NCBI GenBank assembly: GCA_019240525.1
Contig: JAFAYE010000001.1
Coordinates: 159,300 to 223,299 of the forward strand
Length of the DNA: 64,000 bases
Source of the DNA: Candidatus Eremiobacterota bacterium
GTDB lineage: Bacteria; Vulcanimicrobiota; Vulcanimicrobiia; Vulcanimicrobiales; Vulcanimicrobiaceae
Direction: 5' to 3'
Under the pieces are notes generated by a model, which worked only from the letters and a program-made list of their open reading frames with translations, made no database searches and was not told the DNA's origin. This document shows positions 29,153-38,628 of the stretch, one piece after another (the first letter of the stretch is position 1; each line of letters begins with the position of its first letter). The position numbers and the translations under genes were made by a program.

Positions 29153-29592
29153 TACTTCTTCTTTTCGCGCTTTGCGCCGTATTTGGAGCGGCCTTGCTTG
29201 CGATTGGCCGTACCGGCCGTATCGAGCGTGCCACGAATGATGTGATAGCGAACTCCCGGCAGATCCTTGACCCGTCCACCTCGCACGAGCACGACCGAGT
29301 GCTCCTGCAAGTTATGGCCGATGCCCGGAATGTATGCGGTAACTTCTTCGCCATTGGTGAGGCGCACACGCGCCACTTTACGTAACGCCGAATTTGGTTT
29401 CTTCGGGGTCACCGTCTTGACTTGGGTGCACACACCGCGCCGTTGCGGGTTTCCGGTAACCTCGAACGTCCGCGTGGGCAGGTCGGGGTGACCGGGCTTG
29501 GGACCCGTCAGGATGACGCGGAACGCGCGAGTCTTGACCTTCTGCTCGGTCTTTTCGCGCCCGCGGCGCACCAGTTGGTTAATCGTCGGCAA
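29152..29592 (-). CDS. rpsL: Small ribosomal subunit protein uS12
   Basis: 146 residues from a TTG at 29592 ([14 protein letters not shown]). It contains [20 protein letters not shown] and the [28 protein letters not shown] block where streptomycin resistance changes occur; the lysines at both hot spots are wild type by eye. An AAGGAG lies 12 bases before the TTG, which is rather far. It is the first gene of the str operon here. Confidence 0.97.
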   Translation of the reverse strand: MPTINQLVRRGREKTEQKVKTRAFRVILTGPKPGHPDLPTRTFEVTGNPQRRGVCTQVKTVTPKKPNSALRKVARVRLTNGEEVTAYIPGIGHNLQEHSVVLVRGGRVKDLPGVRYHIIRGTLDTAGTANRKQGRSKYGAKREKKK

Positions 29593-29662
29593 GCTTTTGC
29601 GGGGCTCCTTCGCTCCTCAACACACAAACAACGGCCTCACCCGCAGGTGGGACCGAGTCTCA

Positions 29663-29692
29663 ACTATACCAAGGCCGCCATTTAGGCGTCAA
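29663..29692 (-). promoter_or_regulatory. Promoter of the rpsL-rpsG-fusA operon
   Basis: TTGACG, an 18-base spacer and TATAGT on the minus strand, 71 bases before the rpsL TTG. The leader contains a CACC-TGC-GGGTG hairpin but lacks the element shared by the tuf and rplC leaders. Confidence 0.75.
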
Positions 29693-29868
29693 ATGGTGTC
29701 TTTTCGAGCGGCCCTCCTGATGGCCCGACAGGGCCAGAGCCCGCTTTGGGGTGCATCGTGCGGCCGGTTGCGACATAGGTCGCTAAAGATTTCGATGAGG
29801 GCCGGTCGTCGCGGGAGACGACCTGCGCTCTAGGAAATTTCCTTACCGCTTCCGCATGAGACGGCGCA
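29693..29868. other. Intergenic region between divergent rpsL and acyltransferase genes
   Basis: No gene is seen. It holds an inverted repeat GGCCCT...AGGGCC near 29,712-29,737. A 7-bp hairpin GGTCGTC / GACGACC with a 6-base loop lies at 29,804-29,823. The latter is in the likely leader of the acyltransferase gene. Confidence 0.5.
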
Positions 29869-31047
29869 GTGGCGGCAAGCCTCGTTGGGCCTTCGCTATC
29901 CGACGTCGCTCACCGGCCGCGGCTGGGCGTATTAGATGGCCTGCGCGGAATCGCGGTGCTGCTCGTTCTTTGGTACCACGTCTGGGAGATCTCGTGGCTC
30001 TCGCCGGGCCCGGCGCTCGACTTTCTGCCGGCAACGGGTTTTGTCGGCGTCCACCTCTTCTTTTTTCTCAGCGGATTCGTTATCTCGTATCCTTTTGTCG
30101 GCGCCATGGCCGGTGGAACCGCCCCTCCCACATGGGGACATTTTGCATGGCGACGCTTCATCAAAGTCGTCCCGTCGTACGCCCTTTCGATCGGGGCGGC
30201 CTACGCGATCGGATACGCGCAGGTTCAGCCGAATGCGTCTACGTTTTCCGATCTTATAACGCATTTGCTCTTCATCCACACTTGGTTTCCGCTGCGGTAT
30301 GGCACGATTGACGGCGTGCTCTGGACGCTCGCCGTCGAGGTCGAGTTCTATTGTCTGTTTCCGCTCGTTTGGTGGTGCTTCAAACGACGGCCCTGGCTGA
30401 CGGCTGCCGCGATGATTGCAATAGCATGGTATTGGCGTTTTGCGCTTTCGGCTTGCTGTTACGCGACACTCTTCGCTCAATGGGAGGAGAACTTGCCGGG
30501 CTACCTCGACATCTTCGCCTTTGGAATGATCGCCGCTTACCTTTTCGTGCGGTTCGGCGCAGGCTGGAGAGTGTCGCGCCTTCGTTATGCCGCACCGGTG
30601 ATAGCCGTCGGCGGTTTCGCACTGCTGATCGCGCTGCTCGAAAATCTGTATTCATTTCGCTTCGCCGATCAATGGGCTGGTGTCTGGCAAATCGACCGGC
30701 GCCCCCTGCTCGGCCTCGCTTTTGCCGTCATCGCAGTGAGCTCGCTCGTCAGTCCGCGGTGGTGGCAAGTCATCCTCGATAATCTTCCGTTACGGTTCAT
30801 GGCCGTCATCTCGTACAATCTCTACTTGTACCACCAGATGATCGCTCGTGAGCTCTTCGCGCATCACGTTCCGCCCTATGCCGGCGACCCGCACGACGAT
30901 ATGCTCTGGAAGGTGCGCTTTACGCAGGCCGCTTTCGCGTTGACGATCGCGCAAGCGGCCTTGGTCACCTACGGGTTTGAGCGTCCACTGCTCAGGCTGC
31001 GGCCTCCGCGCCGCACGTTGCCGCCGGTTAGGTCAGCTGCGATTTAA
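29869..31047 (+). CDS. Membrane acyltransferase, acyltransferase-3 family
   Basis: 392 residues from a GTG at 29869. It has the family opening RLGVLDGLRGIAVLLVLWYH with the catalytic-type histidine, then FVGVHLFFFLSGFVIS and FAWRRFIKVVPSYAL, and about ten membrane helices. Members (OafA/NodX type) move acyl groups onto sugars of lipopolysaccharide or other exported glycans. The acceptor is not predictable. Its end overlaps the convergent DUF4870-like gene by 20 bases. Confidence 0.85.
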   Translation: MAASLVGPSLSDVAHRPRLGVLDGLRGIAVLLVLWYHVWEISWLSPGPALDFLPATGFVGVHLFFFLSGFVISYPFVGAMAGGTAPPTWGHFAWRRFIKVVPSYALSIGAAYAIGYAQVQPNASTFSDLITHLLFIHTWFPLRYGTIDGVLWTLAVEVEFYCLFPLVWWCFKRRPWLTAAAMIAIAWYWRFALSACCYATLFAQWEENLPGYLDIFAFGMIAAYLFVRFGAGWRVSRLRYAAPVIAVGGFALLIALLENLYSFRFADQWAGVWQIDRRPLLGLAFAVIAVSSLVSPRWWQVILDNLPLRFMAVISYNLYLYHQMIARELFAHHVPPYAGDPHDDMLWKVRFTQAAFALTIAQAALVTYGFERPLLRLRPPRRTLPPVRSAAI

Positions 31048-31378
31048 AAACGCTATCGGTGATCGCGTCAATGCCCGGTACGCGTACCTCTTTCCCCTGA
31101 AACCCGGATATCGTCGTCCATATCCAGACGACGAGCGCGAGTATCCAAAGAATCGGATAGAGGATCCACAGATGGATGAAACTCAGCACGAATCCCAGGA
31201 TGATATACAACGCCCAGATCGTAATGGATTGCGCCGCCGCCCACTTCACGAAGCGGTTCGTCCCGCCGCCGACGAGCATAACGATGCCGCCGAGCAAGCA
31301 AAATAAATACGCGAGTCCCGCGGCGATATTCGGTTCGAGACCGAACGGCGTGTCTTTCGGCGGTTGAGTTACGGACAT
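31028..31378 (-). CDS. DUF4870/Tic20-like small membrane protein
   Basis: 116 residues with an N-terminal LEPNIAAGLAYLFCLLGGIVML segment, then FVKWAAAQSITIWALYI and a third hydrophobic stretch. This is the layout of DUF4870 proteins, which have no assigned function. It stands alone on the minus strand and converges with the acyltransferase. Confidence 0.7.
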   Translation of the reverse strand: MSVTQPPKDTPFGLEPNIAAGLAYLFCLLGGIVMLVGGGTNRFVKWAAAQSITIWALYIILGFVLSFIHLWILYPILWILALVVWIWTTISGFQGKEVRVPGIDAITDSVFKSQLT

Positions 31379-31511
31379 GATGACGTCCCTTTCGCTATGG
31401 AAGCAGCCCGTAGAGCTTTAGAGCCTTAGTTTGCTTTGCCCGGCGGCCGAACCTCCGTTGAGCGCTTCGGGCAACAGGCGAGGACGCGTGCAAAGGGAAA
31501 CGAGGCCGCAC

Positions 31512-31703
31512 ATGCGCCGTGGGCCGTATGCGCTGCTGATCTTGCCGTTTATCGGCACGTTGATTCCGCCGCTCTACAACCACGCGCGACCCGCACTCCT
31601 CGGCATTCCGTTCTTCTACTGGTACCAGCTGGCGTGGATTCCGCTCACGGCCGGACTGCTAGGCCTTTTCGTGGCGATAACGCGCATCGGACGCGATGTC
31701 TAG
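31512..31703 (+). CDS. DUF3311 small membrane protein, transporter partner
   Basis: 63 residues from the ATG at 31512 (MRRGPYALLILPF), with two membrane helices and the LPPLYNHARPALLGIPFFYWYQLAW-like pattern of DUF3311. In many bacteria this family lies directly upstream of a sodium:solute symporter, as here. The end overlaps the symporter start by 8 bases, so it is likely an accessory subunit. Confidence 0.8.
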   Translation: MRRGPYALLILPFIGTLIPPLYNHARPALLGIPFFYWYQLAWIPLTAGLLGLFVAITRIGRDV

Positions 31704-33156
31704 CGCCGCGACGGTTCTCGCCGTCGCCGTGGTCGCGGTGACCGCATTAGGTTTTTTCGCGGCCCGCTGGGGCGGAGCGGATCTCGCGGACCTCGAGCAG
31801 TGGGCGCTGGGTGGGCGCAGCTTTGGAACGATCGTTTCCTGGTTTCTGCTCGGCGGCGATCTTTATACCGCCTACACGTTCATCGCCGTACCCGCGCTCG
31901 TCTACGGCGTCGGCGCTCTCGGCTTCTTCGCCGTTCCCTATGCGACGATCGCCTACCCCATAGCGTTGCTCGTCTTGGTTCGCTTTTGGAGCGCCGCGCG
32001 GCGTCGCGGTTACGTCACGACCGCCGATTTTGTACGCGACCGGTACGGCGACCGAACTTTAGAGCTGGCAGTTGCGTTGACCGGAGTCGTGGCGGCGTTA
32101 CCGTATATCGCTCTGCAACTCGTCGGCATGCGCACGGTTTTCGCGCAATTCAGCACCCTCGGCGCCGCCGGCTCGCTCCCGGCTTTGAGCGCCGCCTTCG
32201 TGTTACTCGCCGCCTACACGTACACCAGCGGGCTGCGTGCGCCGGCGCTGATCGCCTTCGTCAAGGACACGCTTGTTTACGTGACGGTGATCGCGGCCGT
32301 GATCGTTATTCCCGCGCGCTTGGGCGGTTGGCATCACGTCTTTGCCGTTTCGCAAGCGGCCTTCGCGGCGCGCGCGCGTCCGGCATCGATTTACCTCGCG
32401 CCGCCGCAATATTTCACCTACGCCACCATGGCCTTCGGTTCGGCGCTCTCGCTCTTCATCTATCCTCATTCGATCACCAGCGTTCTCTCCGCGCGCAGCC
32501 GCGAGGTCATCGCGCGCAACGCCGCCTTGCTGCCGATCTATTCGCTGCTTCTTGGGCTCGTGGCAATGCTCGGGTATTGCGCGGTCGCCGCGGGAATCGT
32601 CGCACGGGATGCGAGCAGCGTCGTGCCGCTGCTCTTCACGCGCTACTTTCCCGGCTGGTTTGCGGGCCTAGCCGATGCTGCCATCGTGATCGGCGCACTC
32701 GTTCCGGCGGCAATCATGTGCATCGGCGCGGCGAACCTCTTTGCCAGCAACGTTTTTCGTGAGTTCTCTCCGGCGCGCTCGCCGGTCGAAACCTTGATCG
32801 CCAAGTTGTTAACGCTTGGAATGTGCGCCTGCGCGCTACTCTTCGTCTTTTTCATACCGGTGCCGTACGCCATTGACTTTCAGTTGCTGGGCGGCGCGCT
32901 GATGCTGCAAATCTTTCCGGCCTTCGTCCTAGGTCTGTGGACGCAGTGGTTCCGTCCCAAGGCGTTGCTCGCCGGATGGGTCTGCGGGTTGCTCGCGAGC
33001 GGTGCGATGGCGTACGCCGCCGGCTTCAACTCGAACTTCACGATTCACGCGTTCGGCGGTTCTTTAACGGGATTTATCGCCTTGTACGCTCTGCTCATCA
33101 ACTTGGCCGTCAGCAGCGTGCTGACGCTCCTCTTACGCGCGGGAGAGACTGCATGA
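31696..33156 (+). CDS. Sodium:solute symporter family permease (MctP-like)
   Basis: 486 residues and about 13 membrane helices. The SSS features are an early LEQWALGGRSFGTIVSWFLLGGD segment, FVRDRYGDRTLELAVAL and YPHSITSVLSARSREVI. DUF3311-linked members of this family import monocarboxylates such as lactate or pyruvate. Here the operon with RidA, tail-to-tail with an aromatic-acid CoA ligase, suggests an aromatic or amino-carboxylate substrate. That assignment is inference. Confidence 0.8.
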   Translation: MSSAATVLAVAVVAVTALGFFAARWGGADLADLEQWALGGRSFGTIVSWFLLGGDLYTAYTFIAVPALVYGVGALGFFAVPYATIAYPIALLVLVRFWSAARRRGYVTTADFVRDRYGDRTLELAVALTGVVAALPYIALQLVGMRTVFAQFSTLGAAGSLPALSAAFVLLAAYTYTSGLRAPALIAFVKDTLVYVTVIAAVIVIPARLGGWHHVFAVSQAAFAARARPASIYLAPPQYFTYATMAFGSALSLFIYPHSITSVLSARSREVIARNAALLPIYSLLLGLVAMLGYCAVAAGIVARDASSVVPLLFTRYFPGWFAGLADAAIVIGALVPAAIMCIGAANLFASNVFREFSPARSPVETLIAKLLTLGMCACALLFVFFIPVPYAIDFQLLGGALMLQIFPAFVLGLWTQWFRPKALLAGWVCGLLASGAMAYAAGFNSNFTIHAFGGSLTGFIALYALLINLAVSSVLTLLLRAGETA

Positions 33157-33578
33157 ACCAAACCATCAATCCATCCGGCTGGCCACGCCCCAGCGGCTAC
33201 GCCAACGCCATTCTCGCGCAAGGGCGCTACCTTGCGATGTCGGGGCAGATCGGGTGGAACGAACGCAACGAGCTCGTTGGCAACGATTTTCTCGCGCAGG
33301 CGCGTCAGGCGCTCGAGAACGTCATGACAATTCTCCGCGCCGCCGGCGGCGCGGGCGAGCATCTCGTCCGCCTGACCTGGTACATCACCGACAAGGCGGA
33401 GTATCGTCAGACGCTACGCGCGCTCGGCGACGCCTACCGCGAGATCGTGGGTCCCCACTATCCGGCGATGGCGCTCGTCCAAGTCGCGGCCTTATTGGAA
33501 GAGGGCGCCAAGGTCGAGATCGAGGCGACGGCGGTGCTCCCGGCGGCGCCCGCTCAGGAGCCGGCGCGTAGCTTATAG
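33153..33578 (+). CDS. RidA-family enamine/imine deaminase
   Basis: 141 residues from the ATG at 33153, which overlaps the symporter stop (ATGA) and is preceded by GGGAGAG. Residues such as AILAQGRYLAMSGQIGWN, QARQALENVMTIL and HYPAMALVQVAALLEEGAKVEIEATAV are RidA/YjgF-like. RidA proteins hydrolyse reactive enamine/imine intermediates. The 2-aminobenzoyl-CoA monooxygenase/reductase encoded nearby yields an enamine product, which offers a specific substrate hypothesis. It ends 25 bases inside the convergent CoA ligase gene. Confidence 0.85.
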   Translation: MNQTINPSGWPRPSGYANAILAQGRYLAMSGQIGWNERNELVGNDFLAQARQALENVMTILRAAGGAGEHLVRLTWYITDKAEYRQTLRALGDAYREIVGPHYPAMALVQVAALLEEGAKVEIEATAVLPAAPAQEPARSL

Positions 33579-35167
33579 CGCTGAACTTTTCCGGTTTCGG
33601 TGCGCGGCAGTTCGTGCACGAACTCGATCTCACGCGGCGCTTTGAACGCCGCGATTCGGCTCGCACAAAAGTCTCGCAGCTCTTCAGCTTTCTCCGGCGT
33701 GGCAGCGCAGCCGTCAATCAGCACGACGAACGCTTTGACGAGCTGGGTCTCTTTCTCCGCGTCGCGCTTGCCGATGACGGCCACTTCTTTGACGTCGCCG
33801 TGCGCTAAGAGCGCTTGCTCCACTTCCGGTCCGGCAATGTTATAACCCGCGGAAACAATGATGTCGTCCATGCGCGCAACGTACCAGAAGTAATCGTCGG
33901 CGTCTTTGCGATAGGCATCGCCTGGATAGTTCCAACCGTGCTGAACGTACGCCCGCTGCCGGTCATCGTCGAGGTATTTGCAGCCGGTCGGACCTTTGAC
34001 GGCGACGCGTCCAATCGTGCCGTCGGGTACGGGGTGCCCATCGTCATCATGAATCTGAGCCACATAACCGGGAACGACGCGACCGGTTGAGCCGGGCCGA
34101 ACGTCGGATCGCGGGGAGCCGATGAAGATGTGCAGCATCTCGGTGCTGCCGATGCCGTCGAGAATCCGAATACCGGTCTTGGCACGCCAAAGTTCCCACA
34201 CGGCTTGTGGAAGCGCTTCGCCCGCCGAGATGCAGACGCGCAGCGAAGAGAGATTAGAACCTTCGAGCGCGCCGGCCATCGCGCGATATGCGATTGGCGC
34301 GGTGAAGAGCGTCGTAACCTCGAAGCGCGTGACAGCTTCAAGGAGCTCCTTTGGACCGGCTTTTTCCAAAAGTACCGTGGCCGCTCCGGCATGCAATGGA
34401 AAGAGCAGCAAACCGCCGAGACCGAAGGTGAACCCCAGTGGAGGACTTCCGCAAAAGAGATCGTTGGAGGTCGGCTCGAGCACGCGAGCAGCATAGGTGT
34501 CACATATCGCCAGGAGGTCGCGATGGTAATGCATCGCCGCTTTGGGCGTGCCCGTCGTTCCCGATGTAAACGCAATGATCGCCACGTCTTGAGCAGCGGT
34601 CCGCACGTTCTGAAAACCATTCGTTTTCGTCGCCATGCGCCGCTCGAGCGACGCGTTGTCACGCTCGCCGTTGAAATAGGCGATTTGCGCGCTGCCGCCG
34701 CAGGCGCGTTCGATCTCAACGCGCAGTCGCGCATCGCAAAGAACGTGGGAGATCGCGGCTCTCTCGATCATGAAGCGCAACTCTCCGGCGCGATACAGCG
34801 GCATCGTGGTTACCGCCACGCCGCCGGCTTTGAGGACCGCGAACCAGCTGGCCGCAAGCATCGCGCAATTCGGCGCGCGCAGTAAGACCCGATTGCCCGA
34901 TTCGAGCCCGAGGTCGTCGACGAGGACCCGCGCGATGCGATTTGCCGCGTCGAGGAGCTGCGCGTAGCTCCATGTCGCGCCGCCGGCTTCAACGATGCAG
35001 CGATCGTCCCCGCCGCCCGCCTCAACGTGGCGGTCCAGGAAATAGCCGGCAGCATTGAGGCGCTGTGGGTAGTCGACCGGCAGCCCGTCAAAGAGAAACT
35101 CGGGCATCTGCTCGATCGGCGGAAGATGATCTTCGGCGAACGTGTCGACGTGGCCGGTCTGCCGCAT
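33554..35167 (-). CDS. 2-aminobenzoate/benzoate-type CoA ligase
   Basis: 537 residues of an adenylate-forming ligase. P-loop AFTSGTTGTPKAAMHYHRD, GIGSTEMLHIFIGS (the benzoate-CoA ligase-type GxTE motif), YPGDAYRKD and the C-terminal PRTETGKVQRYKL with the catalytic lysine are all present. The STEMLHIF and QHGWNYPGD context is characteristic of benzoate/2-aminobenzoate-CoA ligases. It makes the aroyl-CoA from the acid, ATP and CoA. Choice of 2-aminobenzoate over benzoate comes from the nearby monooxygenase/reductase. Confidence 0.8.
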   Translation of the reverse strand: MRQTGHVDTFAEDHLPPIEQMPEFLFDGLPVDYPQRLNAAGYFLDRHVEAGGGDDRCIVEAGGATWSYAQLLDAANRIARVLVDDLGLESGNRVLLRAPNCAMLAASWFAVLKAGGVAVTTMPLYRAGELRFMIERAAISHVLCDARLRVEIERACGGSAQIAYFNGERDNASLERRMATKTNGFQNVRTAAQDVAIIAFTSGTTGTPKAAMHYHRDLLAICDTYAARVLEPTSNDLFCGSPPLGFTFGLGGLLLFPLHAGAATVLLEKAGPKELLEAVTRFEVTTLFTAPIAYRAMAGALEGSNLSSLRVCISAGEALPQAVWELWRAKTGIRILDGIGSTEMLHIFIGSPRSDVRPGSTGRVVPGYVAQIHDDDGHPVPDGTIGRVAVKGPTGCKYLDDDRQRAYVQHGWNYPGDAYRKDADDYFWYVARMDDIIVSAGYNIAGPEVEQALLAHGDVKEVAVIGKRDAEKETQLVKAFVVLIDGCAATPEKAEELRDFCASRIAAFKAPREIEFVHELPRTETGKVQRYKLRAGS

Positions 35168-35176
35168 CTGCTTTTT

Positions 35177-36322
35177 CTAGGAATCCAGCAGCTGTTTTGC
35201 GATGACGACTTGTTGGATCTCGCTGGCCCCTTCGTAGATGCGAAGCGCGCGTACGTCGCGGTAAAGGCGTTCGACGACCTCGCCACGGGTTACGCCGCGC
35301 GCGCCGAAGAGCTGAACGGCGCGATCGCAAACGCGGCCCGCGGCTTCGGTGGCGAACCACTTCGCCATCGCCGATTCTGCGGTCACTCGTACCCCGATGC
35401 AATCCCGTACCCACGCCGCGCGATAGACGAGTAGGGCGCTTGCATCCACGTCCGTCGCCATCGCCGCAATTGCCGCTTGCGCCAACTGCAAGGCCCCCAA
35501 CGTCGAACCGAAGAGCCGCCGCGTTTTTGCATGGACGATAGACTCGCTCAATGCCCGCCGAGCGAAACCCAGCGCCGCGGCACCGACGGTACTGCGAAAA
35601 ACGTCGAGCGTCGCCATGGCGATTTTGAATCCCTCACCTTCCTCGCCGATTCGTCGCGCAGCCGAAACGCGGCAACGCTCGAACCGCAAAGCGCCCAGGG
35701 GATGTGGCGAGATCGTTTCTACGCGCTTGCCGGCCGAGCACCCAGCCGTCGCCGCATCGACGGCAAAAGCTGTAAGTCCTTTTGCGCCGTCCGCGCCCGT
35801 TCGCGCAAAGACGATGTAGAGATCGGCGACTCCGGCGTTCGAAATCCATGCCTTTTCACCATCGATAACGTAGGAGTCGCCATCACGTTGTGCGCGCGTC
35901 GAAAGCGCACCGACGTCCGAGCCGGCATCGCGTTCGGAGAGCGCGAACGCCGCGACGCATCGCCCGTTGACCACGTTGGGAAGATAGCGCCGTTGCAGTT
36001 CCGCGCTGCCAAAGAGCGAAATCGGCGCGCTGCCCAGGCCCTGCATCGCAAATGCGAAGTCGGCAAGCGCTGACCGGTACGCCAATCGCTCGCGCGCCAG
36101 ACAGATCGTCCGGGCATCGAGATTGTCGCGTGGTCCACCGAACGCTCCGGGGACGCAGGCGCGCAGCCATCCACTCTCAGCCAGAGCTCGAACCCACGCC
36201 CGGCATGACGCGTCAGCATTGCGCTCGTCGTCCAAAACGTTAGCGCCATTGGCCCATCGCTCCAAGCCGGCGGCGAACGCGCGATGCTCGTCGTCGAAGA
36301 ATGGCCATTGCGGCGCTTCCAC
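35177..36322 (-). CDS. Acyl-CoA dehydrogenase
   Basis: 381 residues from a GTG at 36322 that shares its G with the hydratase stop (TAGTG); an upstream extension to 36400 overlaps the hydratase and looks non-conserved. FALSERDAGSDVGALSTRA and KAWISNAGVADLYIVFA are the flavin-binding blocks. The C-terminal RIYEGASEIQQVVIAKQLL carries the catalytic glutamate. It probably oxidises an alicyclic or dicarboxylic acyl-CoA intermediate of the pathway. Confidence 0.85.
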   Translation of the reverse strand: MEAPQWPFFDDEHRAFAAGLERWANGANVLDDERNADASCRAWVRALAESGWLRACVPGAFGGPRDNLDARTICLARERLAYRSALADFAFAMQGLGSAPISLFGSAELQRRYLPNVVNGRCVAAFALSERDAGSDVGALSTRAQRDGDSYVIDGEKAWISNAGVADLYIVFARTGADGAKGLTAFAVDAATAGCSAGKRVETISPHPLGALRFERCRVSAARRIGEEGEGFKIAMATLDVFRSTVGAAALGFARRALSESIVHAKTRRLFGSTLGALQLAQAAIAAMATDVDASALLVYRAAWVRDCIGVRVTAESAMAKWFATEAAGRVCDRAVQLFGARGVTRGEVVERLYRDVRALRIYEGASEIQQVVIAKQLLDS

Positions 36323-37107
36323 TAGTCGCCCTCGAACCTCGGGGAACTCTTCGCGATGAAAGCCTCGTAAGCACGACGGAAGTCTTGGCTCTGCATGCAA
36401 GCTGCTTGGGCTCGCGCTTCAGCATCGATGGCGTCGTCGAGCGGCATCGCCCATTCTTCGCTCAACATCCGTTTGGTCGTCGCATGTGCGAGCGTCGGTC
36501 CGGCCGCGATTTCTCGAGCGAATGCGCCTGCGCGCTCGAGCAGACGCTCGGGCGGCGCCAGCCCGTTATAGAAACCCCATTCGTGCGCCTGAAGCCCCGA
36601 CATTGCGCGACCCGTGTACAGCAGTTCCGACGCACGGCCTAGACCGATGATGCGCGGCAGCATCGCACACGCGCCCATGTCGGATCCGGCGAGCCCAACC
36701 CGCACGAACAAAAAAGCGATGCGCGAGCGCTCCGTTCCAAAACGCACGTCGCTCGCCATCGCAAGGATTGCGCCGGCGCCGGCACAGACCCCGTCCACGG
36801 CGGCGACGATCGGCTGAGGACAGGCGCGCATCGCTTTAACGACGTTTCCGGTCATCTGGGTGAATCGCAGAAGCTCAGAGGGCGTCGAGCGCGTCAGCGG
36901 CCCGATGATCTCGTGAACGTCCCCGCCGGAACAAAAATTATCACCTGCCCCGGCCAGGACGATCGCTTTCACCCGCGTGTCGTGCTCGAGGCCTTGAAAA
37001 CGATCACGCAGCTCGGCGTAGAGCTCGAACGTCAGCGGATTCTTTCGCTCGGGTCGATCTAAGGTGATCGTCAGAACCGGACCGTCCGAATCGAAGCGCG
37101 CGGTCAT
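36322..37107 (-). CDS. Enoyl-CoA hydratase/isomerase (crotonase) family enzyme
   Basis: 261 residues. The oxyanion-hole regions are seen ([16 protein letters not shown] and [19 protein letters not shown]), as is a SELLYTG glutamate equivalent to one of the two catalytic glutamates of rat crotonase. The region aligned with the other glutamate reads [13 protein letters not shown], with no Glu. The same VGLAGSDMG-like pattern occurs in hydratases of 2-aminobenzoyl-CoA and related pathways, so hydration or ring opening chemistry may differ from standard beta-oxidation. Confidence 0.8.
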   Translation of the reverse strand: MTARFDSDGPVLTITLDRPERKNPLTFELYAELRDRFQGLEHDTRVKAIVLAGAGDNFCSGGDVHEIIGPLTRSTPSELLRFTQMTGNVVKAMRACPQPIVAAVDGVCAGAGAILAMASDVRFGTERSRIAFLFVRVGLAGSDMGACAMLPRIIGLGRASELLYTGRAMSGLQAHEWGFYNGLAPPERLLERAGAFAREIAAGPTLAHATTKRMLSEEWAMPLDDAIDAEARAQAACMQSQDFRRAYEAFIAKSSPRFEGD

Positions 37108-37517
37108 CTGATTCGAAACGGCACGTTCTCTTCGTATTGGGCGCCCGCGCTATTCCGAGCGATCACGCGAAGGCGGTAGGCTCGAACGAAGATCGGGGGT
37201 GCGTCGAGTACGTGGAGCACGAACGTGAATCGTCCCGGAGCGCGCTTAGGGACATTGATGGAAAAGAGGTTCGTCCGCACTTCGACGCTTGCCACGTTGG
37301 TGCCGGTTACGATCGTCGCCGACCAATGCTCGCCGCGGAGAACGTCCAGCGATGAAAAACGCATGCCGAGAATTCGCGGGGGAGCGCCGTTCGGTTCGAC
37401 CTGTGGTGTCGGAAGTATCGCCGACCCGATGGTGACGTTTGCCGGCGGCACGGGGAGGCGCATGACGCAAGCAGCAAGCAATGCGGTAAACGCGAGCGCG
37501 CCGATGCGTGGCTGCAC
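37104..37517 (-). CDS. Putative lipoprotein of unknown function
   Basis: 137 residues from a GTG at 37517. The N-terminus [11 protein letters not shown] fits a lipoprotein signal with Cys at about 17. The rest is beta-rich, with an [21 protein letters not shown] start and a [27 protein letters not shown] strand pattern suggestive of an immunoglobulin-like fold. It is joined to the hydratase gene by an ATGA overlap, an unexpected neighbour for a cytoplasmic catabolic operon. Confidence 0.6.
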   Translation of the reverse strand: MQPRIGALAFTALLAACVMRLPVPPANVTIGSAILPTPQVEPNGAPPRILGMRFSSLDVLRGEHWSATIVTGTNVASVEVRTNLFSINVPKRAPGRFTFVLHVLDAPPIFVRAYRLRVIARNSAGAQYEENVPFRIR

Positions 37518-37569
37518 GTAAAGGGCGTACGAGGATCGGCGCGTAAGGCCCTGTTGAGGAAGCTCTGAA

Positions 37570-38628
37570 ATGGTTCATCCGTTGGTGCAGCAGCACGCCG
37601 CTCCGCGAAGCATCGCGCTGGACTACGCAGTCGGGATTTGCGGTGTCTGGATTTCCGGCGGGTTCTTCCTCGACGCATGGGCGCATGGCCACGTGCCGGT
37701 GGAGTCGTTCTTCACCCCCTATCACGCGGTTTTTTACTCCGGCATGCTGGCCTTGGGGCTCGTGATTCTGAGTTTTGTTCTGCACAATCGTACGTTAGGG
37801 TACGACTGGCGCGATGCGGTGCCGCGCTGCTACCGCCTAGCGCTGTTAGGGGTTCCAATCTTCATTGTTGCCGGATTTGGCGACATGCTTTGGCATCGAA
37901 TGCTGGGCATCGAGGAGGGCGTGGACGCACTTCTCAGTCCCACCCATCAGGTGCTCGGGCTTTCTATTTTCTTCTTGGCCAGCGGCCCAATCCGGTCCGT
38001 ACTTGCCGATCGGCGGGCGACCACCCTGACGCGGCAACTCCCGTTGGTGCTCGGACTGGCGACCTGGCTGATGCTCGTCCATTTCGGAACGGCCTATGCC
38101 TTCGATCCCGCGGCCGGACGGAGCAACGCCCCGCCCCCAATTCTTCCCTTCAACCCCGATTATTTGACGGCGCTCAGCATCGGTTATTACAAAATCGCCA
38201 GCGGCGTTCTCATCATCCTCTTCCAGAGCACGCTCATCAGTGGATTCGCGCTCTGGCTGGTCTCGCGGTTGCACACGTGCCCCGGAATGATCACGCTCCT
38301 TTTTCTGATTGGCAACGTCCCGGCCGCAGCCGCATTCACGAATCAAACACCGTTGCTTGCCGTGACTCTGGCCCAGTCGCTCCTCACCGGCCTGCTCGCC
38401 GATGGGCTCGTTCTTCTCTACGATCCGCGTCCGGCGCCAAACAAGGCCGAAGCGTTCCGATGGTTCGCCGTAGCCGTGCCCATGACGTACATCGGAATCT
38501 ATCTCGTCGGCATGGCGATTGGCGAGCGGCTCTGGTGGGATTGGAACGTCGCGCTTGGCTCGTGGATTTGGTCCGGCGTCTGCGGCTTTGGTTTGAGCCT
38601 TTTGATCGTCGCTCGACGCAGCGCGTGA
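37570..38628 (+). CDS. Polytopic membrane protein of unknown function
   Basis: 352 residues with about nine membrane helices. It has histidines in DAWAHGH, TPYHAVFY, DMLWHRMLGIEEG and LLSPTHQVLGLS that look arranged as a membrane-embedded cluster; this is a visible pattern, not a known site. I do not recognise the family. It is coupled to the GT39-like gene by a GTGA overlap and may form a lipid- or glycan-related pair with it. Confidence 0.65.
   Translation: MVHPLVQQHAAPRSIALDYAVGICGVWISGGFFLDAWAHGHVPVESFFTPYHAVFYSGMLALGLVILSFVLHNRTLGYDWRDAVPRCYRLALLGVPIFIVAGFGDMLWHRMLGIEEGVDALLSPTHQVLGLSIFFLASGPIRSVLADRRATTLTRQLPLVLGLATWLMLVHFGTAYAFDPAAGRSNAPPPILPFNPDYLTALSIGYYKIASGVLIILFQSTLISGFALWLVSRLHTCPGMITLLFLIGNVPAAAAFTNQTPLLAVTLAQSLLTGLLADGLVLLYDPRPAPNKAEAFRWFAVAVPMTYIGIYLVGMAIGERLWWDWNVALGSWIWSGVCGFGLSLLIVARRSA

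Noticed and set aside
37638-38624. Upstream extension of the GT39-like gene to 837 codons
   Set aside because: The extra part overlaps the preceding membrane-protein gene in another frame and is Arg/Ala-rich without family similarity; the GTG at 38625 in a GTGA overlap fits.
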